Assembly: GCA_013152615.1 (NCBI GenBank)
Contig: JAADGA010000001.1
Coordinates: 11,207-20,330, forward strand
Direction of reading: 5' to 3'
From: Alphaproteobacteria bacterium
Lineage (GTDB): Bacteria; Pseudomonadota; Alphaproteobacteria; Sphingomonadales; Emcibacteraceae
Length of the DNA stretch: 9,124 nt
The stretch's first letter is position 1. Each line of letters starts with the position of its first letter. The notes under the pieces are model-generated. The model saw nothing but the letters and a program-made list of their open reading frames with translations. It was not told the origin of the DNA and searched no databases. This document shows positions 1-5,665 of this stretch, piece after piece. A program made the position numbers and the translations under genes.

Positions 1-127
1 TCCACTCATGCGGTGTAATTCCGAAGGGTTCGCTGTAAAGCCCGGCCAGCGTTCGGCTGATGATATTGGTCAGATATGACAACCGGTAGGGCAAAAATTT
101 TTCCAGAACCAGCGCATCGCCCGACAT
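1..127 (-). CDS. MarR-family transcriptional regulator (N-terminal fragment, runs off window)
   Basis: The minus strand from the ATG at 127 reads 42 codons to the window edge with no stop. The peptide begins MSGDALVLEKFLPYRLSYL and continues through TNIISRTLAGLYSEPFGITPHEW. This is the usual N-terminal helix of MarR proteins: a short acidic lead, a 'LPYRLS.L.N.ISR..A' amphipathic helix used for dimerisation, then 'Y...FGIT..EW', which leads into the winged-helix domain. The DNA-binding domain itself lies outside the window. A Shine-Dalgarno AAGGA (plus-strand complement 138-142) lies 10 nt upstream of the ATG. The gene is divergent from the FAH/maiA genes across a 123-bp palindrome-rich spacer, the classic arrangement for a local regulator. 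I infer that it controls the homogentisate-pathway genes. The effector cannot be read from this fragment. Confidence 0.82.
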   Translation of the reverse strand, partial: MSGDALVLEKFLPYRLSYLTNIISRTLAGLYSEPFGITPHEW

Positions 128-144
128 AATATATATTCCTTAAT

Positions 145-200
145 AACTTTAATTTCTTGAAATAAGTTTCATTTGTAACTATAATTATATTATTAAAGTT
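145..200. promoter_or_regulatory. Candidate operator region: inverted repeats around the FAH promoter
   Basis: Three dyad elements lie in the divergent spacer. AACTTTAAT (145-153) and ATTAAAGTT (192-200) are perfect 9-bp inverted arms bracketing the promoter. ATTTC-tt-GAAAT (152-163) is a perfect 5+5 palindrome overlapping the -35 box, followed by GTTTC (166-170), which can pair imperfectly with the GAAA of the second half-site. TATAATTATA (180-189) is a 10-bp palindrome, so a -10 hexamer is presented on both strands. MarR dimers typically bind palindromes overlapping promoters, so these are the best candidate sites for the divergent regulator. AT-rich DNA yields palindromes easily; function is inferred. 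Confidence 0.5.
157..185 (+). promoter_or_regulatory. Sigma70-type promoter of the FAH-maiA-SDR genes
   Basis: TTGAAA (157-162), a 17-nt spacer (163-179) and TATAAT (180-185) form a near-consensus sigma70 promoter: 5/6 at -35, 6/6 at -10, ideal spacing. Transcription would start near 192, leaving an untranslated leader of about 59 nt before the ATG at 251. The -35 hexamer is inside a palindrome, so a bound repressor would be expected to block it. Confidence 0.75.
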
Positions 201-250
201 TGAAAATAAAGCCTGATCTGAGATGATAGGCAACAGGATGGATTATATCA

Positions 251-1231
251 ATGAAATTAGCCTCTTTAAAATCTGGACGTGACGGCAAGCTGGTCGTGGT
301 GTCAAAAAATCTCGAAAGCTGTGTTTTAGCCGGTAGGGTCGCCCCGACCATGCAGGCGGCACTGGATAACTGGGCCGAAACCGAAGGTAAATTACGCAGC
401 CTTTATGATGACCTCACGGCGGGCCGGCTTGATGCCATGCCGTTTGATCCGGCGGCGTGTGCGGCGCCGCTGCCGCGAAGTTATCACTGGGTAGACGGCA
501 GTGCTTACGTTACCCATGTCGAGCTGGTGCGCAAGGCACGCGGGGCGGAACTGCCGCAAAGCTTCTGGTCCGACCCGCTGGTTTATATGGGGGCGTCCGA
601 TGCCTTTATCGGGGCCTGTGATGATATTGAGGTGGAGAACGAAGACTGGGGCATTGATTTTGAGGCCGAGGTCGCCGTGATCACCGATGATGTTCCCGCC
701 GGAATCAGTGCCGAAAATGCCGCTGGCCATATCAAGCTGCTGGCGATTTTGAATGATGTTTCGCTGCGCAATCTGATCCCGGGCGAGCTTGCCAAACAAT
801 TCGGCTTTTATCAGTCAAAGCCGTGGACCTCCTTTTCGCCGGTATTCGTCACCCCGGATGAAGTGGGCGCGGCATGGGACGGCACCAAAATTCATCTGCC
901 GCTCCATACCATTCTCAATGGCCGCAAAATAGGCAGTCCCAACGCCGGTGTCGATATGGTGTTTGATTTCACTCAATTGATTGCCCATGCCGCCAAATCG
1001 CGCTCACTGATGGCGGGCACGGTCGTCGGTTCCGGCACCGTGTCCAACAAGGGCTCGAAGGATGGCTCCTGCTGTCTGGCGGAGGTGCGTTGTCTCGAAA
1101 TTATTGCCGACGGCAAGGCGACGACCCCGTTTATGAGCTTTGGCGACCGGATTGAAATTGATATGGTCGATCCGGACGGCAGAACAATTTTTGGCCGAAT
1201 CAATCAATTAGTGACGCAATATAAACCATAG
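251..1231 (+). CDS. Fumarylacetoacetate hydrolase family protein (probable fumarylacetoacetase)
   Basis: This 326-residue enzyme probably hydrolyses 4-fumarylacetoacetate to fumarate and acetoacetate in the cytoplasm, the last step of homogentisate breakdown. Residues 1 to about 75 fit the short N-terminal domain of the ~330-aa bacterial FAH type. The catalytic FAH fold follows: Y86-x-x-H89, the metal-binding cluster DFEAE at 136-140 (E138, E140), ND at 168-169 (D169), QSKPWTSFSP at 188-197 (K190) and the glycine-rich GTVVGSGTVSNKG at 256-268. All expected acidic metal ligands appear to be present. The ATG at 251 has only a distant AGGA (235-238), but the reading begins exactly as homologues do (MKLASLKSGRDG). 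The gene following immediately is a zeta-class isomerase, which supports fumarylacetoacetate as the substrate. A fumarylpyruvate hydrolase of a gentisate pathway is the alternative; those enzymes are usually shorter and lack the N-terminal domain. Confidence 0.88.
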   Translation: MKLASLKSGRDGKLVVVSKNLESCVLAGRVAPTMQAALDNWAETEGKLRSLYDDLTAGRLDAMPFDPAACAAPLPRSYHWVDGSAYVTHVELVRKARGAELPQSFWSDPLVYMGASDAFIGACDDIEVENEDWGIDFEAEVAVITDDVPAGISAENAAGHIKLLAILNDVSLRNLIPGELAKQFGFYQSKPWTSFSPVFVTPDEVGAAWDGTKIHLPLHTILNGRKIGSPNAGVDMVFDFTQLIAHAAKSRSLMAGTVVGSGTVSNKGSKDGSCCLAEVRCLEIIADGKATTPFMSFGDRIEIDMVDPDGRTIFGRINQLVTQYKP

Positions 1232-1241
1232 GAGTGGGATT

Positions 1242-1877
1242 TTGGACCTTTACGGCTATTTCAGATCATCTGCCGCCTACCGGGTCAGGGCGGCATTGAA
1301 TATCAAGCGACTGGAGTATACCGCTATTCCGCTATCGCTGCTCGCTGGCGATAATAAGGCGGCAAGCTATCTGGACAAGAATCCACAGGGGTTCGTGCCG
1401 TATTTAACGGATGGCACCGTCGCGATCGGGCAATCACTGGCGATACTGGAATATCTGGAGGAGACTTATCCCGAACCGGCGCTACTGCCAAGTGATGGTG
1501 CGGGCCGGGCGCGGGTGCGCCAGCTTGCCGGGATTATCGCCTGTGACATTCATCCGCTGGATAATCTGCGGGTGCTGAAATATATCACCGGCATATTTGA
1601 GGTCAGCGCTGACCAGAAAACCGCCTGGTATCATCACTGGATTATTGCGGGCTTCAGGGCGATAGAGACCCTGCTCAAGGACGCTGGCTCAGGCGATTTC
1701 TGTCACGGGGACAAGGTGACCTTTGCCGATCTGTGTCTGGTGCCGCAGGTTTATAATGCCCGGCGGTTCAAGTGTCCGCTGACGGATTTTCCCAATATCA
1801 CTCGCATTACCGATAACTGTAACCGGCTTGAGGCCTTCATTCAGGCACTGCCGGAAAATCAGGCGGACGCGTCATGA
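1242..1877 (+). CDS. maiA: Maleylacetoacetate isomerase (zeta-class glutathione transferase)
   Basis: This 211-residue enzyme isomerises maleylacetoacetate to fumarylacetoacetate using glutathione, feeding the hydrolase upstream. The N-terminal thioredoxin-like domain (1 to about 83) has the zeta signature YFRSSAAYRVRAALN with S9-S10, then NPQGFVPYL (47-55) and QSLAILEYLEE (64-74) for the glutathione gamma-glutamyl contact. The helical domain carries CDIHPLDNLRVLKY (101-114), HWIIAGFRAIE, FCHGDKVTFADLCLVPQVYNARRF (153-176) and a C-terminal LPENQADA. The Cys of animal SSCSWR is Ala11 here. Translation starts at TTG 1242, set by a strong AGGAG (1230-1234) seven nt upstream that overlaps the stop codon of the preceding gene, so the two are translationally linked. 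Maleylpyruvate isomerases are close relatives, but the paired FAH favours the homogentisate route. Confidence 0.93.
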   Translation: MDLYGYFRSSAAYRVRAALNIKRLEYTAIPLSLLAGDNKAASYLDKNPQGFVPYLTDGTVAIGQSLAILEYLEETYPEPALLPSDGAGRARVRQLAGIIACDIHPLDNLRVLKYITGIFEVSADQKTAWYHHWIIAGFRAIETLLKDAGSGDFCHGDKVTFADLCLVPQVYNARRFKCPLTDFPNITRITDNCNRLEAFIQALPENQADAS

Positions 1878-2620
1878 AAAACCTGTTCAATATTTCCGGC
1901 AAGATCGCGGTGGTTACCGGCGGCTCACGCGGCATCGGGGCGATGATCGCCCGCGGCTTTGTTGAAAACGGGGCCAGGACCTATGTCTGTTCGCGCTCGG
2001 GGACCCAGCCACAAGCCGGGGCGGCCATTGCCTTGAAAGCGGATTTATCTACGCTGAAGGGTATTGAAAAATTCGTTGATGACCTCTCGGCCCGGGAGCA
2101 GAAGATTGATATTCTGGTCAATAATGCCGGGGCGGTATGGGCGGCCCCAATTGACGATTTCCCGGAAAGCGGCTGGGACAAGGTGATGGATATCAACCTG
2201 AAAAGTATGTTCTTTCTGACCCAGAAATTCCTGCCCCTGCTGCGTAAATCTGCGTCCGGGGATAGCCTTGCCCGGATTATCAATATCGCTTCCGTTGACG
2301 GTCTGTCGGTACCGGACTTTGAAACCTACAGCTATTCTGCCAGCAAGGCCGCGGTTATTCATATGACTAAAGTGCTGGCAAAACGGCTGGCGCGTGAGCG
2401 GATTACGGTCAATGCCATCGCGCCGGGGGCCTTCCCCAGTGACATGACCAAAGTCATCCTGAAAAAACATAAACAGATGATGCTTGATCAAATTCCGTTA
2501 GGCCGCATTGGCGAAGCGCAGGACATGGCCGCCGCCGCGATATATCTGTCGAGCCGCGCCGGCAGTTATGTCACCGGTATCACCCTGACCGTTGATGGCG
2601 GCTGGTCGGGCACACTTTGA
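1874..2620 (+). CDS. SDR family NAD(P)-dependent oxidoreductase, RhlG-like
   Basis: This 248-residue classical short-chain dehydrogenase/reductase has a cytoplasmic Rossmann fold. The cofactor loop is TGGSRGIG (15-22); SR at 40-41 after the second beta strand fits an NADP-type preference. NNAG (83-86), N108, S140, Y154 and K158 make up a complete catalytic tetrad (YSASK). APGAFPSDMT (183-192) is the PG motif and substrate lid, and VDGGW closes the fold. The opening (F-x-I-S-G-K-I-A-V-V-T-G-G), the 'GW.KVM..N' stretch and 'APG.FPS.MT' resemble RhlG-type beta-ketoacyl reductase-like SDRs. That assignment is from memory of the family, and the substrate is unknown. Its ATG overlaps the maiA stop (ATGA), so the two are translationally coupled. 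No step of the standard homogentisate pathway needs such an enzyme; it may act on a side product or be an operon passenger. Confidence 0.88.
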   Translation: MKNLFNISGKIAVVTGGSRGIGAMIARGFVENGARTYVCSRSGTQPQAGAAIALKADLSTLKGIEKFVDDLSAREQKIDILVNNAGAVWAAPIDDFPESGWDKVMDINLKSMFFLTQKFLPLLRKSASGDSLARIINIASVDGLSVPDFETYSYSASKAAVIHMTKVLAKRLARERITVNAIAPGAFPSDMTKVILKKHKQMMLDQIPLGRIGEAQDMAAAAIYLSSRAGSYVTGITLTVDGGWSGTL

Positions 2621-2642
2621 GAGTAAGAGCCCCTGTCCGACC
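2604..2642 (+). other. Inverted repeat across the SDR stop codon, before cobQ
   Basis: GGTCGG (2604-2609) and CCGACC (2637-2642) are perfect 6-bp inverted arms with a 27-nt loop spanning the end of the SDR gene. An alternative pairing, GGGC (2608-2611) with GCCC (2629-2632), overlaps the first arm, so only one can form at a time. No T-run follows, so this is not a convincing intrinsic terminator. It might mark an RNA-processing or weak attenuation point between the SDR and cobQ, or be chance in GC-rich DNA. Confidence 0.3.
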
Positions 2643-2667
2643 TATTTAACCGGGATGATTTTATCTT

Positions 2668-4125
2668 ATGGCCAAATCGATTATGTTTCAGGGTACCGGG
2701 TCCGATGTCGGCAAGTCGCTGATTGTCGCCGGTCTGTGCCGGGCGTTCAGCCGCCGCGGGCTAAAAGTCCTGCCGTTCAAGCCACAGAATATGTCCAATA
2801 ATGCCGCAGTGACAGCGGACGGTGGTGAAATTGGCCGCGCCCAGTGGCTACAGGCGCTGGCCTGCGGTGTTGCTCCCACCGTTCATATGAATCCGGTGCT
2901 GCTGAAACCGCAATCAGATCAAGGCGCACAGGTTGTGGTTCATGGCAGGGTCGCGGGCAGCTGTATGGCGCGGGAGTATCAGGGTGCGCGCAAAAACCTG
3001 CTTGGGGCGGTGCTGCATAGTTTTGCTATTCTGAAAGCAGAGGCTGATCTGGTGATTGTCGAGGGGGCGGGCAGCCCGGCCGAAGTGAATCTGCGTCGGC
3101 ATGATATCGCCAATATGGGTTTTGCCGTTGCGGCGAATTGTCCGGTGGTGCTGATCGGCGATATTGACCGCGGTGGTGTCATTGCCAGCATCGTTGGTAC
3201 CGAAACCCTGCTTGAGGGCGAAGACCGCGAAATGATTGCCGGTTTCCTGATTAATAAATTCCGTGGCGATATCAGCCTGTTTGATGACGGGTTGAAAATT
3301 ATCGAAAATATATCAGGCTGGCGCTCTTTCGGGGTGGTACCGTTCCTGCCGGTGGTGGCAAAACTGCCAGCGGAAGATGCGGTTGCCTTGTCGGTCGCGC
3401 CGGAGGACAGGGCCGGGCAAATACATATTGCCGTGCCGATGTTGTCGCGCATTGCGAATTTTGATGATTTTGATCCGTTAAAGGCGGAGGAAGATGTTTT
3501 CCTTGATATGGTGGTGCCGGGCCGGGTGATTCCGGGGTCGGCGGACCTGATCATCATTCCGGGAACAAAATCGACCATTGCCGATATGCTGTTCATGCGG
3601 GCGCAGGGATGGGACATTGATATTCTCAGCCATTATCGCCAGGGCGGGCGGATTCTCGGTATCTGCGGCGGCTATCAGATGCTGGGACGGAAACTGTTTG
3701 ATCAGGCCGGGGTGGAGGGCTCGGTGAAATCCGTTGATGGCCTCGGGCTGCTGGCGGTGGAAACCCGGCTTGCCGCGGCTAAAAGACTGGAACAGGTTGC
3801 GGGCATATATCGCCCCTTGAATAAACCGGTCAGCGGGTATGAGATGCATATGGGCCGGACCGAAGGGGCCGCTTGCGCACGACCGCTGCTCGATCTTGCT
3901 CACGGGCCGGATGGTGCCATATCCGCGGACGGGCGGGTCATGGGCTGCTATCTCCACGGCCTGTTCGCCGATGATGATTTCCGCTCAGCCTTTCTTGGTG
4001 ATTTTCATCAGCGACCGGGGTCCGGGATCAATTATGACGGCGAGGTGCAAAGGGCGCTGGACCAGTTGGCGGACCATCTGGAAAGCCATCTTGATCTTGA
4101 GGCCATTCTGGCGGCGGCCCGCTGA
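2668..4125 (+). CDS. cobQ: Cobyric acid synthase (adenosylcobyric acid a,c-side-chain amidase)
   Basis: This 485-residue, glutamine-dependent ATP-consuming enzyme amidates four side chains (b, d, e, g) of adenosylcobyrinic acid a,c-diamide to make adenosylcobyric acid, a late step in cobalamin synthesis in the cytoplasm. The N-terminal dethiobiotin-synthetase-like domain (1 to about 235) has the P-loop GTGSDVGKS (9-17), [13 protein letters not shown] (37-49), [12 protein letters not shown] (131-142) and DIDRGG (165-170). The C-terminal type-I glutamine amidotransferase domain (about 252-440) has IPGTKST (297-303), nucleophile Cys333 in [10 protein letters not shown], and His430 in CYLHG. Length and motifs are complete. 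The gene follows the SDR by 47 bp with only a weak GGGA (2652-2655) as SD. No other cobalamin gene and no recognisable B12 riboswitch lies next to it, so it is an orphan cob gene, probably either read through from the upstream genes or served by a promoter I cannot recognise. Confidence 0.95.
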   Translation: MAKSIMFQGTGSDVGKSLIVAGLCRAFSRRGLKVLPFKPQNMSNNAAVTADGGEIGRAQWLQALACGVAPTVHMNPVLLKPQSDQGAQVVVHGRVAGSCMAREYQGARKNLLGAVLHSFAILKAEADLVIVEGAGSPAEVNLRRHDIANMGFAVAANCPVVLIGDIDRGGVIASIVGTETLLEGEDREMIAGFLINKFRGDISLFDDGLKIIENISGWRSFGVVPFLPVVAKLPAEDAVALSVAPEDRAGQIHIAVPMLSRIANFDDFDPLKAEEDVFLDMVVPGRVIPGSADLIIIPGTKSTIADMLFMRAQGWDIDILSHYRQGGRILGICGGYQMLGRKLFDQAGVEGSVKSVDGLGLLAVETRLAAAKRLEQVAGIYRPLNKPVSGYEMHMGRTEGAACARPLLDLAHGPDGAISADGRVMGCYLHGLFADDDFRSAFLGDFHQRPGSGINYDGEVQRALDQLADHLESHLDLEAILAAAR

Positions 4126-4127
4126 TT

Positions 4128-4192
4128 AGGTCCTGACTCTGGGGCCTGACCCTGGGTCCTGACTCTGAGGCCTGACTCTGGGGCCTGACCCT
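4128..4192. repeat. GC-rich 13-nt tandem array, five units, between convergent genes
   Basis: Five units in perfect 13-nt phase run 4128-4140, 4141-4153, 4154-4166, 4167-4179 and 4180-4192. The consensus is GGGGCCTGACTCT; variants are aggtcctgactct, ggggcctgaccct, gggtcctgactct and gaggcctgactct, and units 2 and 5 are identical. The array starts 2 nt after the cobQ stop and its last two bases belong to the stop codon of the convergent carboxypeptidase gene (CTA, 4191-4193), so it makes up practically the whole spacer. GGTCC (4155-4159) can pair with GGGCC (4181-4185) in RNA, but there is no T-tract and no classical terminator. No reading frame of note crosses it. Confidence 0.95.
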
Positions 4193-5318
4193 AAAGCCGG
4201 TCGATGATACTGGCGAGCGCGTCCAGATTTGACCGGCCCAGTTTGCGGCAGCGTTCCGGCGACCAGCCATGCTCCGAATCCGGATTTTCCAGCGTATCCT
4301 TGAACGGCATTTCAAGGGTCATGGCGACCGCCTGAAAACGCTGGGCGAGCTGATTGGTGCCGATGGTCATATTGGCAGTGCCGGAGGCTTCCTTTGGATA
4401 GCCCTGTGTCATCTGAAAATCCGGGTTGGCCTGCATCAACTGCCGTTGATAGCCATAGGCAAGGTCAAGCCGGGCCATATCCGGGTCCGTAATGCCCTCA
4501 AAACAGGCGATAAAATTATGGGGCAGTGTCTCATCGCCGTGAACATCAAGCACCAGATCAATGCCGGTTTCATCCATTTTTCCCCGAACGTGGAAAACCT
4601 CCGGGCTATGCTCAAGGGACGGATTTTGCCATTCGCGGTTGAGGTTGGCACCACAGGCGTTAGTGCGCAGATGACCGCGACGGCTGCCATCAGGATTCAT
4701 ATTGGGGACAACATAAAACACCGCCTTGTTGAGCAGGCTGTGGCTGAGCGCGTCCTCATCATCAAGCAGCCGCTCAAGCAGACCTTCGACCAGCCATTCG
4801 GCCATGGTTTCCCCCGGATGCTGACGGGCGATAATCCAGATAACCTTTTTGCCCACCGCCATGTCACCGATGGTCAGCAGATCAATATCCTGCCCATCAA
4901 GGGTTTCGCCGATCACCTGAAGTCTGACCTTTTCATCGGCGGCCGCCTGAGATACCAGACTGTGATGCCGTTCCATGCTGTAGGGGGCAAAATAGGCATA
5001 ATAAATGCTGTCTGATTCCGGGATATGCTGAAGGGTGATTTCGCCGTCATGAAAAACCGTGCTGACGCGAAACCAGTGTTCGCGGTCATAGGAGGCACAG
5101 GCCTGATAATCTGTCCAGCCCTCGGGATAGGCGGCACCAGCGGCATTTTCAATCGTCATCGCACATAGCTGTCCGCGCCCGCCGGTCAGGCGGAAACAGA
5201 ACCACTGGTAAAAATCCGATTGATGATCCTTGCGAATGCGCAGCCTGATATTGCCGCTGTTTTCTGCGGTGACAACCTCAATATTACCGGCGTCGAAATT
5301 ATGGCTGATTTTAATCAT
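4191..5318 (-). CDS. M14-family zinc carboxypeptidase, cytosolic (CCP/AGBL-like, M14-type)
   Basis: This 375-residue metallocarboxypeptidase has no signal peptide, so it is cytoplasmic. Residues 1 to about 115 form the beta-sandwich N-terminal domain typical of cytosolic carboxypeptidases (FDAGNIEVV, FYQWFCFRL, YFAPYSMERH). The M14 catalytic domain follows: zinc ligands H167 and E170 in RQHPGETMAEW, the N-P-D-G loop (208-211), R218 and N227-R228 in GANLNREW for the substrate carboxylate, zinc ligand H260 in LDVHGDE, and catalytic E336 in MTLEMPFKD. Every key residue is present. Length and motifs match the bacterial CCP group to which the Pseudomonas aeruginosa enzyme of solved structure belongs. 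Eukaryotic relatives remove glutamates from tubulin; the bacterial substrate is not known. GAGGA lies 8 nt upstream of the ATG, supporting that start. It converges on cobQ and is divergent from the membrane protein gene. Confidence 0.92.
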   Translation of the reverse strand: MIKISHNFDAGNIEVVTAENSGNIRLRIRKDHQSDFYQWFCFRLTGGRGQLCAMTIENAAGAAYPEGWTDYQACASYDREHWFRVSTVFHDGEITLQHIPESDSIYYAYFAPYSMERHHSLVSQAAADEKVRLQVIGETLDGQDIDLLTIGDMAVGKKVIWIIARQHPGETMAEWLVEGLLERLLDDEDALSHSLLNKAVFYVVPNMNPDGSRRGHLRTNACGANLNREWQNPSLEHSPEVFHVRGKMDETGIDLVLDVHGDETLPHNFIACFEGITDPDMARLDLAYGYQRQLMQANPDFQMTQGYPKEASGTANMTIGTNQLAQRFQAVAMTLEMPFKDTLENPDSEHGWSPERCRKLGRSNLDALASIIDRL

Positions 5319-5350
5319 ATTTCACATCCTCAGAGCGCGATATTTTCTTT

Positions 5351-5379
5351 GTTATATGGCGCTTTTAGCGGGCTGTAAA
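5351..5379 (-). promoter_or_regulatory. Sigma70-type promoter of the carboxypeptidase gene
   Basis: On the minus strand TTTACA (plus 5374-5379), a 17-nt spacer and TATAAC (plus 5351-5356) match sigma70 boxes 5/6 and 5/6 with ideal spacing. The start would be near 5344, giving a leader of about 26 nt before the ATG at 5318. The spacer contains a perfect dyad, CGCT-ttt-AGCG (5360-5370), which could be an operator. Confidence 0.65.
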
Positions 5380-5403
5380 CAGCTGATTTCACCCGGATAT
5401 AAT
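5376..5403 (+). promoter_or_regulatory. Possible promoter for the membrane protein/regulator pair
   Basis: TATAAT (5398-5403) is a perfect -10 hexamer. Sixteen bases upstream TAAACA (5376-5381) matches the -35 box in 4/6 positions and overlaps the -35 of the divergent carboxypeptidase promoter. If used, the transcript would carry a leader of about 255 nt that includes the hairpin at 5426-5452 and the whole 13-nt array. The -35 is weak and promoters inside the AT-rich region cannot be excluded. Confidence 0.35.
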
Positions 5404-5425
5404 TCCTTAAAGATATTTGGAAATA

Positions 5426-5452
5426 AAATTACTTTGGAAAACAAAGTTATTT
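5426..5452. repeat. Inverted repeat / potential hairpin in the divergent region
   Basis: ACTTTG (5431-5436) and CAAAGT (5442-5447) are perfect arms around a 5-nt loop, gaaaa. After one T-T mismatch the stem continues for four more A-T pairs (5426-5429 with 5449-5452). No T-run follows on the plus strand, so a terminator is unlikely; an operator or leader hairpin is possible. Confidence 0.5.
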
Positions 5453-5518
5453 ATGTAATAAAGAATACGCCAGTGAGTCGTACCGTTCCGGGATGGAAAT
5501 GTGACGCTATGGCCCAAA

Positions 5519-5648
5519 ATTTAAAACTGGAATTTAAAACTGGAGTTTAAAACTGGAGTTTAAAATCAGGGTTAAAAATCAGAATTTAAAACTGGAATTT
5601 AAAACTGGAGTTTAAAACCAGAGTTAAAAATTGGAGCTTAATATTCAG
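5519..5648. repeat. AT-rich 13-nt tandem array, nine units plus a decayed tenth
   Basis: Nine units in strict 13-nt phase start at 5519, 5532, 5545, 5558, 5571, 5584, 5597, 5610 and 5623. The consensus is (A/G)TTTAAAACTGGA. Units 1, 2, 6 and 7 are identical (atttaaaactgga); unit 3 is gtttaaaactgga; units 4, 5, 8 and 9 vary (gtttaaaatcagg, gttaaaaatcaga, gtttaaaaccaga, gttaaaaattgga). The order a-a-g then variants recurs from unit 6, which suggests block duplication. Segment 5636-5648 is a poor tenth copy. G-type junctions contain the dyad AGTTT-A-AAACT. Both strands hit stops quickly, so it is non-coding. It ends four bases before the SD of the downstream gene, so it lies in its leader or promoter. 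Confidence 0.95.
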
Positions 5649-5665
5649 CAAAAGGACTTTAATCG

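Larger units (their letters stand above)
5319..5665. other. 347-bp AT-rich non-coding divergent region
   Basis: No convincing coding sequence lies between the carboxypeptidase start and the membrane protein start. An open frame through 5230-5550 is mostly antisense to the carboxypeptidase gene and has no recognisable content. The region holds back-to-back promoters (5351-5403), an inverted repeat (5426-5452), about 66 bp in which I see nothing distinct (5453-5518), and the nine-unit 13-nt array (5519-5635). It ends with the SD AAGGA (5652-5656) of the membrane protein gene. Its base composition is clearly more AT-rich than the flanking genes. Confidence 0.7.

Noticed and set aside
1274..1276. 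Missing catalytic Cys in MaiA (SSAAYR in place of SSCSWR)
   Set aside because: The alanine form is common in bacterial zeta-class isomerases as I know the family, and the paired serines are kept, so it is not evidence of inactivity.
2045..2491. 148-codon minus-strand open frame inside the SDR gene
   Set aside because: It is antisense to an SDR with an intact catalytic tetrad; no SD and no recognisable content.
2621..2667. Cobalamin riboswitch before cobQ
   Set aside because: Only 47 bp are available, far too short for the aptamer, and I see no B12-box-like sequence.
2979..3957. Long minus-strand open frames (212 and 159 codons) inside cobQ
   Set aside because: They are antisense shadows of a fully motif-supported cobQ, and their Ser/Arg/Pro-rich translations are typical of reverse-frame reading.
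4128..4192. Intrinsic terminator between cobQ and the carboxypeptidase gene
   Set aside because: Short pairings between repeat units are possible, but there is no stable uninterrupted stem followed by a T-run on either strand.
4269..5015. 248-codon open frame on the plus strand
   Set aside because: It lies entirely antisense to the carboxypeptidase gene, whose catalytic motifs are complete; the translated peptide shows no family features.
5230..5550. 106-codon plus-strand open frame reaching into the repeat array
   Set aside because: Half of it is antisense to the carboxypeptidase gene, the rest crosses promoters and the array; no SD and the peptide is not protein-like.
5519..5635. CRISPR array
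   Set aside because: Units are 13 nt and abut directly with no spacers; no cas gene is nearby.
5519..5635. Iteron-type replication origin
   Set aside because: Tandem AT-rich repeats look superficially like iterons, but no replication initiator, partition gene or DnaA box cluster is present and the surroundings are ordinary chromosomal genes.
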